A stretch of 7,909 bases of DNA from contig CANQCM010000042.1 of the NCBI GenBank assembly GCA_947589625.1, forward strand, positions 1-7,909, in the 5' to 3' direction. Origin of the DNA: an uncultured Alphaproteobacteria bacterium (GTDB lineage Bacteria; Pseudomonadota; Alphaproteobacteria; Rs-D84). This document shows positions 1-6,037 of the stretch, one piece after another. Each line of letters starts with the position of its first letter. The first letter of the stretch is position 1. A program made the translations under genes and the position numbers. The notes beneath the pieces were generated by a model. It worked only from the letters and a program-made list of their open reading frames with translations. It did no database searches and was not told the origin of the DNA.

Positions 1-509
1 GGCGCAGCAATGGCGATACCTTCGTAATTTTTCGGATTCCATACATCGCGGTCGGTCAGTGCAATGTTATAATCGCCTGCGATAATAACAGCCTCGTCAG
101 AATTAGTGTATTGCGAAATATAATCTGTAAATGCGCCCAGCCATTCCATTTTATATGAAAATTTTGGTGAATCAATTGTGTCGCCATTTGGCATATACAC
201 ATTTATTACACGCAAGCGACCATCAATAACGCATTCAATAAATCTGGAATTTACATCGGCATAATTTGGCATGCCGCGGATTGTGTCTTCTATAGAATAT
301 TTAGAAAATACCGCAACCCCGTTCCATGATTTTTGACCAAAAACCTTGATATTATAACCATATTCTTCAAACAAATTATGTGGAAATTGCGCTGTTTCAA
401 CTTTTAATTCTTGAACCAAGATAGTATCGTATTTGCCACTGCGTAAAATATCTATAAAACTTTCCACGTGGGCGCGTATAGAATTGATGTTTATGGTCAA
501 AATTTTCAT
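1..509 (-). CDS. xthA: Exonuclease III family AP endonuclease (partial, C-terminus outside window)
   Basis: The protein repairs abasic sites: family members cut the DNA backbone 5' of an AP site with a metal-dependent endonuclease/exonuclease/phosphatase fold and also act as 3' exonuclease. I translated 169 residues by hand from the ATG whose complement lies at 507-509. The family's active-site series is present: Asn7 in the opening strand, Glu34 in the VQELK motif, Tyr105 in NVYMPNG, and Asp146/Asn148 in GDYNI. Family blocks GQKSWNGVAVFSK (about 58-70) and the downstream TDRDVW are also clear. The C-terminal third, with the catalytic Asp and His of the GLRIDH-type region, lies beyond position 1, so this is an edge truncation and not a pseudogene. 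A ribosome site AAGGA sits 8 bases before the start. The gene is divergent from the acyl-CoA synthetase. Members are usually about 260 residues. Assignment to the ExoIII family is very secure; the exact paralogue is less so. Confidence 0.95.
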   Translation of the reverse strand, partial: MKILTININSIRAHVESFIDILRSGKYDTILVQELKVETAQFPHNLFEEYGYNIKVFGQKSWNGVAVFSKYSIEDTIRGMPNYADVNSRFIECVIDGRLRVINVYMPNGDTIDSPKFSYKMEWLGAFTDYISQYTNSDEAVIIAGDYNIALTDRDVWNPKNYEGIAIAA

Positions 510-511
510 AA

Positions 512-540
512 TTGCAATCCTTTTGTCTTGGTTTTATAAT
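512..540 (+). promoter_or_regulatory. Promoter for the acyl-CoA synthetase gene
   Basis: TTGCAA at 512-517, a 17-base spacer and a perfect TATAAT at 535-540 make a good sigma-70 promoter. Initiation near 547 would give a leader of roughly 32 bases carrying the ribosome site AAGGA at 566-570. The promoter lies in the 69-base divergent gap with xthA, and its -35 sits just upstream of the xthA start codon. Confidence 0.7.
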
Positions 541-564
541 AACGATAGTCCAATATAAAAACAA
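536..564 (-). promoter_or_regulatory. Candidate promoter for xthA
   Basis: On the minus strand TTGTTT (complement of 559-564), a 17-base spacer and TATTAT (complement of 536-541) form a plausible sigma-70 promoter. It would start transcription near 529, about 20 bases before the xthA ATG. The -35 is weak (3 of 6). The -10 overlaps the -10 of the divergent plus-strand promoter, so the two may compete for polymerase. Confidence 0.35.
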
Positions 565-578
565 CAAGGATTTTTATT

Positions 579-2162
579 ATGAATATGTATCAATTGCTGG
601 AAAAGGCGGCGAACGCAAGCCCAGACGCAATTTTTTTAGTGCGTGAAAATATCAGTTTTTCTGGCTTTGTTAATATGGTCAAGGCGCGCGCAGCATCACT
701 GGCTGCCGCTGGGGTTAAAAAGGGCGATATTATTGGTGTCTTGGCACATAATATTCCAGAATTTCCGTTGACGCTGTTTGCGATTTGGTATCTGGGCGGT
801 ACGGCATTATTACTGGATACAAATTTAACACCGTTTGAATATGATAATATGACATCAACAACAGATTGCCATATTGTTTGCGCAGAAAAATCTTTCTTTT
901 ATAAAACACGCAAATTCAAATTTTATGATATCGAAAAGAAAGACGGTAAACCAAATCCAGAACTAACAGCGGTTCCACTGGAATCGCTTGATGTGGCAAC
1001 ATTGTCATTTACATCGGGTTCAACTGGTACGCCCAAGGTTGTGCCACTGACGCACTTTAATTTAATAGAATGCTCGAATTCTTTGGAAGATATGCGCCAA
1101 TGGGTTGGCAATGGTTATATTATGATGTATGGGTTCTTGCCAATGTATCATATATTTGGCTTTGCGGTTGAATTGTTGGCAACATTGCACTATCGCGCAG
1201 GTCTGCTGTTGCAACCAACAATTAATCCAAAAGAAATTATGGCAGATTTTCAAAAGTATAAACCAGATGTAATTCCTGCGGTGCCGCGTTTGTTTGAAGT
1301 TATTCGCAACCGCATCATTGATACACTAAAGGCCCAACATATTTGGTGGTTAGCGTCTTTTGTGCTGAAATATGGCAAAGTGTTAAACAAAATTGGACTT
1401 GGTTTTTTGGTACGCAAAGTTCAAGACCCCGTGCGTAATATCTTTGGCGGAAATGTGAAATTGCTGATTGCAGGTGGCGCCGCGACCAAGCCCGAGGTTG
1501 AAACATTTTATGAACGTTTGGGTATGCCATTTATTCAAGGATACGGCATGACAGAAACAGTTGGCCCAATATGCATCTCTAAACCAACAAAACGGCGTTT
1601 TCCGTTTGCGTTTGGTGGGCCAACATCAAATAATGAATGCGAAATTCGCGATAAAAATGAAGATGGCGTCGGCATTTTGTGGCTACGCGGACATCAGGTT
1701 TTTGGCGGCTATTTGAACAACCCTGGTGTTAACGAGGAAGTTTTTGATGAACGCGGATTCTTTAATACTGGCGATATGGTTTCAATGGATAAAAACGGCG
1801 AATTGCATTTTGCAGGTCGAAAAAAGCAAGTCATTGTTTTGGACAGTGGTAAAAATGTTTATCCTGATGAATTGGAAGCCATGTTTATGGAAATCCCAGG
1901 GGTAAATAATGTCGCAGTTTTTGAACACAAGGTCAAAGATAAAACTGTTACATACGGTGTGTTCAGTGTTGATAAAAAAATGACACTGGAAAAATTAGCC
2001 GCAGCAATCGCGGCGGCAAACAAAAAAGTTGCATCGTATAAATGGGTGACGCATTTTGCAATGACAACTGATGAATTGCCGATGACCAGTACGCAAAAAG
2101 TAAAGCACCATGTTGTGCGACAAAATCTGATTGATGGAAAATATCCAATCAGACGCGAATAA
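579..2162 (+). CDS. AMP-forming acyl-CoA synthetase / long-chain fatty acid-CoA ligase family protein
   Basis: A 527-residue adenylate-forming enzyme (ANL superfamily) that should activate a carboxylic acid, probably a fatty acid, first to an acyl-adenylate and then to an acyl-CoA. The core motifs are all present: the P-loop A3 motif TSGSTGTPK (145-153), the A5 motif YGMTE (322-326), the A7 motif TGD (397-399), the A8 hinge beginning GRKK (413-416) and the C-terminal catalytic lysine Lys507 in STQKVK. An aromatic/Gly-rich stretch around PMYHIFGF (188-195) resembles the acyl-binding region of fatty-acid ligases. There is no signal peptide and no carrier-protein domain. The start is fixed by AAGGA eight bases upstream; a second Met two codons later is a poorer fit. 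It stands alone between its own promoter and a terminator. Chain length and acceptor (CoA or acyl-carrier protein) cannot be read from sequence. The superfamily is certain; the long-chain substrate is inference. Confidence 0.9.
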   Translation: MNMYQLLEKAANASPDAIFLVRENISFSGFVNMVKARAASLAAAGVKKGDIIGVLAHNIPEFPLTLFAIWYLGGTALLLDTNLTPFEYDNMTSTTDCHIVCAEKSFFYKTRKFKFYDIEKKDGKPNPELTAVPLESLDVATLSFTSGSTGTPKVVPLTHFNLIECSNSLEDMRQWVGNGYIMMYGFLPMYHIFGFAVELLATLHYRAGLLLQPTINPKEIMADFQKYKPDVIPAVPRLFEVIRNRIIDTLKAQHIWWLASFVLKYGKVLNKIGLGFLVRKVQDPVRNIFGGNVKLLIAGGAATKPEVETFYERLGMPFIQGYGMTETVGPICISKPTKRRFPFAFGGPTSNNECEIRDKNEDGVGILWLRGHQVFGGYLNNPGVNEEVFDERGFFNTGDMVSMDKNGELHFAGRKKQVIVLDSGKNVYPDELEAMFMEIPGVNNVAVFEHKVKDKTVTYGVFSVDKKMTLEKLAAAIAAANKKVASYKWVTHFAMTTDELPMTSTQKVKHHVVRQNLIDGKYPIRRE

Positions 2163-2193
2163 AAAAAATACCGGCATTTACCGGTGTTTTTTT
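2161..2193. terminator. Bidirectional Rho-independent terminator between the acyl-CoA synthetase and mnmE
   Basis: ACCGG at 2170-2174 pairs with CCGGT at 2181-2185 around a six-base loop. The stem is prolonged by an eight-A run (2161-2168) facing a seven-T run (2187-2193). Each strand therefore ends in a U-tract, so one hairpin can close both convergent genes. The A-run overlaps the synthetase stop codon. Confidence 0.85.
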
Positions 2194-2199
2194 ATATTT

Positions 2200-3486
2200 T
2201 TATTTACCTAGACATAATTGAGAAAATGTTGCGTCCATAATTTCGTCTGCGGTGATTGTGCCAAGTATGCGACCGATGTTGTCTGCGCTGTGACGAATGT
2301 GTTCTGCCATAATATCGGGCGCGTCATGTGCGGCGATTGCAGATTTTAATTCGTCTGCGGCCGCCAATAATAATTCGCGTGTGCGTTCATTTATCGCAGG
2401 CATACCGTCAGAATTGTCTGCGATTTCGCGCATTTTATCGCGAATTTTATTAATCAATTTATCAATGCCGTCACCTGATTTTGCCGATACATAAATTGCG
2501 TTTTTGTTGTTATGGTTTTTCAATAAATCTGATTTATTTATCACACATATTTCATTTTTTTCTGGCACAGGCGCATCGTTGTTAAAAACGCGAATTGTAA
2601 TGTCTGCATTTTGAATTTCAGAATTTGTTTTTTCAATGCCCATTTTTTCAATTTCATCGTCTGTTTCGCGCAAACCTGCGGTATCACACAAGTTTACCAT
2701 AAACCCATCTATATCAACAGAGGCCGTTATAACATCGCGCGTTGTCCCAGGCGTGTCTGATACAATTGCACGCGCATCACCCAATATTGCATTAAACAGC
2801 GATGATTTGCCCACATTGGTGTCACCCGCCAAGACAACATTAAAACCGCTGCGGATAGCGCGCACCGCGGCATAGCGCGAAATTGCATTTTTTATTTCAT
2901 TGTATAATTTTTGTGTTTCCACGGTGATTTTTTCGCCGATATTTTTTGGCAATTCATCGTCTGCATAATCCAGCATTGCCGCCGCGTATGCGGCTATTTC
3001 AATCATTTGTTCGCGCCATGCATTATAAATTTTGCCATCACCACCGGTCATAGATTGCAATGCGGCGCGCCGCTGGCGTTCTGTTTGTGCATTCAGCAAT
3101 GCCGCCAGACCATCAACATCGGTCAAATCCATTTTATTGTTATAAAACGCGCGGCGTGAAAATTCCCCAGCCTGTGCGATGCGCAAGCCTTGCGCACGCA
3201 AATATTCAAACACGCGCGATATAACCGCAGGTGCGCCATGCGTGTGAATTTCAATAATATCTTCACCCGTAAAAGAATGTGGCGCGGCAAAGTAAATTAC
3301 AATTGCGTCATCAATTAAATCGTCACCATCGCGCAAGTGCGTAAAATATGCGTGTCGTGGTGTAATATCTTGCCGCGCCGTAATTTGCGTCATCAACGGT
3401 TTAAGATTTGACCCAGAAATACGAATAACAGAAACGCCTGCGCGTGCTGCGCCCGAAGACAATGCAAAAATTGCGTCATTGTTCAT
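2200..3486 (-). CDS. mnmE: tRNA uridine-5-carboxymethylaminomethyl(34) synthesis GTPase MnmE
   Basis: MnmE (TrmE), with MnmG, installs the cmnm5 group on U34 of tRNAs reading mixed codon boxes; it is a cytoplasmic homodimer driven by GTP and potassium. The 428 residues show the expected order: N-terminal folate-binding domain (about 1-118, with FTGEDIIEIHTHG near 72-84 and AQAGEFSRRAF near 105-114), a helical domain, an inserted G domain (about 215-355), and the C-terminal helix ending in CLGK with the family Cys425. G-domain motifs are GDTNVGKS (221-228), TTR (248-250), DTAG (268-271), NKSD (317-320) and SAK (334-336). The P-loop lacks the usual Pro (GDTN rather than GxPN), and the usual NxRH motif of the C-terminal domain reads NERT. 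It is slightly shorter than typical members (about 450). Only one base separates its ATG from the ruvA stop (TAATATG), and an AGGCGG ribosome site lies inside the ruvA 3' end, so translation is probably coupled. Confidence 0.97.
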   Translation of the reverse strand: MNNDAIFALSSGAARAGVSVIRISGSNLKPLMTQITARQDITPRHAYFTHLRDGDDLIDDAIVIYFAAPHSFTGEDIIEIHTHGAPAVISRVFEYLRAQGLRIAQAGEFSRRAFYNNKMDLTDVDGLAALLNAQTERQRRAALQSMTGGDGKIYNAWREQMIEIAAYAAAMLDYADDELPKNIGEKITVETQKLYNEIKNAISRYAAVRAIRSGFNVVLAGDTNVGKSSLFNAILGDARAIVSDTPGTTRDVITASVDIDGFMVNLCDTAGLRETDDEIEKMGIEKTNSEIQNADITIRVFNNDAPVPEKNEICVINKSDLLKNHNNKNAIYVSAKSGDGIDKLINKIRDKMREIADNSDGMPAINERTRELLLAAADELKSAIAAHDAPDIMAEHIRHSADNIGRILGTITADEIMDATFSQLCLGK

Positions 3487-3487
3487 A

Positions 3488-4063
3488 TTATTTTCCGCCT
3501 GATATTTTCTTTAATGCGATTGGCACCAGACCTGCAACGTCCATATTTGGATTCTCACTGACCAGTTTTTGCGCCATATCAACTATATCCATACGGCGAT
3601 AGCCCAGTGATTCCAATGCCGCCAATAAATCAGGCAACGCGCCTGATGTGGCATCTGGGGCAAATTCAAAACTGGCGCCACCAATTTTATTTTTCAATTC
3701 TACGATAATTTTTTCTGCGACTTTTTTCCCAACCCCAGGCGCCGTTGCGATTGTTTTTGCGTCACCTGTGGCAATCGCGGTCATTAAAGTATCAGTTTTA
3801 ATCGCGCCCATGATAGACATTGCAACCTTGGGGCCGACCCCAGAAACGCCTGTCAATTGGTTAAACAAGTTCTGGGCGGCAAGGGTGGAAAACCCGAACA
3901 GGCGAATAGAATCTTCGCGTACAACCGTTTCAATCCACAGGGCGACCGTTGATTTCGGCGTCAGGTATTCAGGGGTAAAAACCTTGTATCCGACCCCACC
4001 AGCCATTAAAATGACAAATCCGTCACCACAATAATCAATAACACCTTGCAATTTGCCAATCAT
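3488..4063 (-). CDS. ruvA: Holliday junction branch migration complex subunit RuvA
   Basis: RuvA binds four-way junctions as a tetramer and loads the RuvB motor for branch migration in recombinational repair. The 191 residues carry all three domains: an OB-fold starting MIGKLQGVI (1-9) up to about residue 62 with the RLFGF strand (54-58), two helix-hairpin-helix motifs GVSGVGPKVA (72-81) and APGVGKKVAEKII (108-120), and a C-terminal RuvB-contacting domain (about 143-188, LPDLLAALESLGY). The length is close to the usual 190-205. The start is set by AAGGA six bases upstream. It is the first gene of a two-gene unit with mnmE. ruvB, often the next gene in other bacteria, is not here, and ruvC is on the other strand beyond yebC. 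Transcription probably begins at the TTGACC/TAGAAT promoter just upstream. Confidence 0.97.
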   Translation of the reverse strand: MIGKLQGVIDYCGDGFVILMAGGVGYKVFTPEYLTPKSTVALWIETVVREDSIRLFGFSTLAAQNLFNQLTGVSGVGPKVAMSIMGAIKTDTLMTAIATGDAKTIATAPGVGKKVAEKIIVELKNKIGGASFEFAPDATSGALPDLLAALESLGYRRMDIVDMAQKLVSENPNMDVAGLVPIALKKISGGK

Positions 4064-4082
4064 TTGTTATCCTTTTGGGGTA

Positions 4083-4111
4083 ATTCTAATCTATAAAACA
4101 TAAAAGGTCAA
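4083..4111 (-). promoter_or_regulatory. Promoter for the ruvA-mnmE operon
   Basis: On the minus strand TTGACC (complement of 4106-4111), exactly 17 bases and TAGAAT (complement of 4083-4088) form a near-consensus sigma-70 promoter, 5 of 6 matches in each box. Predicted initiation near 4076 gives a leader of only about 13 bases that just includes the AAGGA ribosome site. The -35 box lies on the ribosome site of the divergent yebC gene. No LexA-type palindrome is apparent. Confidence 0.7.
4085..4097 (+). promoter_or_regulatory. Candidate -10 region for yebC
   Basis: Two candidate plus-strand -10 boxes lie in the 50-base gap: TCTAAT (4085-4090) and TATAAA (4092-4097). The first would give a leader of about 17 bases that retains the AAAAGG ribosome site. 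Neither has a good -35 at the right distance, so this call is weak. It overlaps the ruvA promoter, and the two genes may exclude each other's polymerase. Confidence 0.35.
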
Positions 4112-4113
4112 AT

Positions 4114-4830
4114 ATGAGTGGACACAGCAAATGGCACAATATTCAGCACAAAAAGGGTGCTGTTGATGCGGCGCGCAGTGGTTTATTTACCAAATTGGCG
4201 CGCGAAATAACAATGGCGGCGAAACTGGGCGATAAAAACCCAGACAATAATCCGCGCCTGCGTCTGGCGATTTTGCAAGCGCGTAAAAATTCTATGCCGA
4301 ACGATAATATCAAACGCGCAATTGACAAGGCGTCAGGCAGCAATACCGAAACATACGAAAGTGTGCGGTACGAAGGTTATGGCCCAGGCGCAGTACCTGT
4401 GATTGTAGAAGCGTTAACTGATAATCCACGGCGTACAGTGCCTGAAATTCGCAATATCTTTGCCAAGAACGGCGGAAATATGGGTGAAGAAGGCTCGGTT
4501 GTGTTTATGTTCACGCGTGCAGGTCAGATTATGTATCCTGCGTCAATTGGCAAAAGCGAAGATGAGATGATGGAAATCATTATGGACGCAAATGCGGATA
4601 ATCTGGAAACGTCCGAAGAAGGCTTTATCATCACAACCAAACCAGAAGATTTTATCACAATTCAAAAAATCTTGGCAGATAAACTGGGCGAACCAGAAAG
4701 TGCAGAACTGACATGGTTGCCAAATATGCCAATGGATTTAGATGACGAAACATACGCAAAATTGGAACGGTTGGTAGATGCGCTGGACGAAAATGACGAT
4801 GTCCAGAAAGTATTTACTGCGGCAGCGTAA
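4114..4830 (+). CDS. yebC: YebC/PmpR/TACO1 family protein
   Basis: A 238-residue member of the YebC/TACO1 family. Long annotated as a transcriptional regulator, the family has more recently been linked to translation, as a factor helping ribosomes through difficult proline-containing stretches; which role applies here is not visible in sequence. The family N-terminus GHSKWHNIQHKK (3-14) is intact, as are the KNSMPNDNIKRAI helix (58-70), the YEGYGPG block (86-92), TDNPRRT (102-108) and KNGGNMGEEGSV (118-129). The acidic C-terminal domain ends in a block like other members, and the full length is close to the usual 240-250. The start is chosen because AAAAGG sits about six bases upstream and the N-terminus matches the family exactly. 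In many Proteobacteria yebC precedes ruvC, as here, but a terminator lies between them. Confidence 0.97.
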   Translation: MSGHSKWHNIQHKKGAVDAARSGLFTKLAREITMAAKLGDKNPDNNPRLRLAILQARKNSMPNDNIKRAIDKASGSNTETYESVRYEGYGPGAVPVIVEALTDNPRRTVPEIRNIFAKNGGNMGEEGSVVFMFTRAGQIMYPASIGKSEDEMMEIIMDANADNLETSEEGFIITTKPEDFITIQKILADKLGEPESAELTWLPNMPMDLDDETYAKLERLVDALDENDDVQKVFTAAA

Positions 4831-4835
4831 ATTTT

Positions 4836-4863
4836 TCCCGACTATTTAGTCGGGATTTTTTTT
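4836..4863 (+). terminator. Rho-independent terminator after yebC
   Basis: A perfect 8-bp stem, TCCCGACT (4836-4843) with AGTCGGGA (4848-4855), around a four-base loop is followed by eight T (4856-4863). It starts five bases after the yebC stop and should largely isolate yebC from ruvC transcription. Confidence 0.93.
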
Positions 4864-4870
4864 ATATTTG

Positions 4871-4879
4871 TGATATAAT
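4871..4879 (+). promoter_or_regulatory. Extended -10 promoter directly before ruvC
   Basis: TGATATAAT is an extended -10 element (TG, one base, perfect TATAAT at 4874-4879). The spot 17 bases upstream falls in the terminator stem (CGGGAT) and is no -35 box. Initiation 6-7 bases beyond the box falls on or next to the A of the ruvC ATG at 4886, so the transcript would be leaderless. The same nine bases recur before the gene at 5411. Confidence 0.75.
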
Positions 4880-4885
4880 AGTCTT

Positions 4886-5371
4886 ATGACAAGAATATTG
4901 GGTATTGACCCTGGATTATTACATACTGGTTGGGCGGTGATTGACGCACAGGGGCAAACCCGTAAATATATCGCCAGTGGTGTTATTTTGCCTAAAACAA
5001 ATTTGCCAATGCCTGACCGATTAAAGACTATATATCGTTCTGTTGGCGATTTGTGCGATAAATTTTCCCCAGACGCATGCAGTATTGAAATAATATTTGT
5101 AAATAAAAACCCCCAGACATCATTGATTCTGGGCCAGGCGCGCGCGTCTGCGATTGTGGCGGTGGCAAATCGCGATATTCCGATTTTTGAATACGAACCA
5201 AACACAATTAAAAAGGCATTAACATCTGTGGGTCATGCAGATAAAGACCAGGTTTATAAAATGGTGCGCATGTTGTTGCCGATGGCACAGCCGAAAACCC
5301 CAGACGAAAGTGATGCAATTGCGATTGCATTGGCGCACAGCAATATGATGTCTTTCATAGTACACAAATAG
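4886..5371 (+). CDS. ruvC: Crossover junction endodeoxyribonuclease RuvC
   Basis: RuvC is the dimeric resolvase that nicks Holliday junctions symmetrically after RuvAB branch migration. The RNase H-like fold is clear in 161 residues, and all four catalytic acids are seen: Asp8 in GIDPG, Glu68 in SIEIIFVNKN, and Asp140 and Asp143 in the PDESDA motif. The LGQARASAI segment (82-90) matches the family, with Ala where GQARG is commonest. The start cannot be moved inward because Asp8 is essential, and nothing upstream is in frame and ribosome-bound: the 20 bases before the ATG are A/T with TATAAT and contain no Shine-Dalgarno sequence. It therefore looks leaderless. It follows yebC, as often in Proteobacteria, but is separated from it by a terminator and has its own promoter. 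ruvA lies on the opposite strand beyond yebC. Confidence 0.97.
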   Translation: MTRILGIDPGLLHTGWAVIDAQGQTRKYIASGVILPKTNLPMPDRLKTIYRSVGDLCDKFSPDACSIEIIFVNKNPQTSLILGQARASAIVAVANRDIPIFEYEPNTIKKALTSVGHADKDQVYKMVRMLLPMAQPKTPDESDAIAIALAHSNMMSFIVHK

Positions 5372-5380
5372 AAAAAAATA

Positions 5381-5389
5381 TGATATAAT
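5381..5389 (+). promoter_or_regulatory. Extended -10 promoter for the small membrane protein gene
   Basis: TGATATAAT, identical to the element before ruvC, lies ten bases after the ruvC stop. No good -35 box is seen. Initiation near 5396 would give a leader of about 15 bases that contains the AAGGA ribosome site at 5399-5403. The ATG at 5390 abuts this box and would not be in the transcript. Confidence 0.6.
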
Positions 5390-5410
5390 ATGAACAAAAA
5401 GGATTACAAG

Positions 5411-5677
5411 ATGAGAGAAAACAACAACATAAACATTCGCCAGAATATGCGCGTTGCATTTCGTGCGTTCTTGATAAATCTGGTGCTGGGTATAATCGTG
5501 TTCGCGCTGATGATGTGGACACCGTTGTACTATATTAGTGTTTTAATCAGTGGCATATCGCCAATGACATTGTGGGGGTCGTTTATCGCCGCAATCGCGT
5601 TGTGGCAAATGCTGAATGTGATATTCTTTCTAGTGCCTGCAATCGCAATGTGGTGGGAACGAAAAGTATCCGATTAA
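5411..5677 (+). CDS. Small membrane protein of unknown function, two predicted membrane segments
   Basis: I do not recognise this 88-residue protein. It has a short polar N-terminus rich in Asn and Arg (about 1-17), a first hydrophobic stretch at about 19-43, a short loop with SGISP, and a second stretch at about 54-82 rich in Trp and aromatic residues (LWQMLNVIFF, AMWW). It ends in the charged tail ERKVSD. The positive N-terminus and tail suggest a hairpin with both ends in the cytoplasm. An in-frame ATG lies 21 bases upstream at 5390, but it touches a TATAAT box and has no ribosome site. The ATG at 5411 has AAGGA seven bases ahead, so I prefer it. The gene has its own promoter and terminator. 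The coding call rests on start signals, composition and terminator position; function is unknown. Confidence 0.8.
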   Translation: MRENNNINIRQNMRVAFRAFLINLVLGIIVFALMMWTPLYYISVLISGISPMTLWGSFIAAIALWQMLNVIFFLVPAIAMWWERKVSD

Positions 5678-5683
5678 TTTTAT

Positions 5684-5709
5684 AACGGGGTGCACGCCCC
5701 GTTTTTTTT
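5684..5709 (+). terminator. Rho-independent terminator after the small membrane protein gene
   Basis: AACGGGG (5684-5690) pairs with CCCCGTT (5697-5703) around a six-base loop and runs into a T-tract (5702-5709). It begins six bases after the stop codon. The T-tract overlaps the stop codon of the convergent DUF721 gene. The same hairpin read on the minus strand has only a broken U-tract and would end that transcript less well. Confidence 0.9.
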
Positions 5710-6037
5710 ATTTACGGATAGTTATTTTTGCAACTGCATCACGACCGTAATATTTATTTATGCGGTCGGTGATGTCTGGGGTGCGATATGATAATTGTAA
5801 TGCAAATGCCGGATTCACAGGGCGCAGTGCCACAGAAAACCGCCCATCACGCAATTTACGAACACCGACAATTTTTGCAATTTGTGAAATTTCTGCGCCA
5901 ACAATTTTATTCCAATTTTTTGTTAAATCAGCGTCTGACGCCCGTACGCCCAGAATTTGCAACAGTCCGCCCAACGCGCCCGCCAGTGTGCTTGGTCGCG
6001 CGGCGCGTTCGTTTAATTTATCTGGTTGGTTTGACAT
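5708..6037 (-). CDS. DUF721 / DciA-like protein
   Basis: A 109-residue basic protein of the DUF721 family. Its best-known member, DciA, loads the replicative helicase DnaB in bacteria that lack DnaC. Family marks are the Trp42-centred NWNKIVG motif (41-47), the strand-like GRFSVALR (65-72), and the block from NPAFALQL (75-82) to RINKYYG (92-98), equivalent to the usual aromatic/Leu segment followed by IN. A Ser/Pro/Ala-rich N-terminus precedes it. It is short for an alphaproteobacterial DciA, which often has a C-terminal extension, so function as helicase loader is plausible but unproven. The ATG has AAGGA eight bases upstream. The gene begins inside the last 20 bases of mltA in another frame, so the two are co-transcribed. 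The family is fairly sure; the DciA role is inference. Confidence 0.8.
   Translation of the reverse strand: MSNQPDKLNERAARPSTLAGALGGLLQILGVRASDADLTKNWNKIVGAEISQIAKIVGVRKLRDGRFSVALRPVNPAFALQLSYRTPDITDRINKYYGRDAVAKITIRK

Noticed and set aside
2297..3159. Plus-strand open frames of 65-82 codons across mnmE
   Set aside because: They lie opposite conserved MnmE motifs, have no ribosome sites and show no family features; they are antisense shadows.
3648..4034. 128-codon plus-strand frame opposite ruvA
   Set aside because: It mirrors conserved RuvA codons including the helix-hairpin-helix motifs and has no start signals of its own.
4064..4113. LexA-type SOS operator before ruvA
   Set aside because: Neither the alphaproteobacterial GTTC-N7-GTTC pattern nor the CTG-N10-CAG palindrome is present in the gap.
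4836..4863. Riboswitch or attenuator before ruvC
   Set aside because: The hairpin with a T-run fits a simple terminator for yebC, and the promoter for ruvC lies after it, so it cannot be in the ruvC leader.
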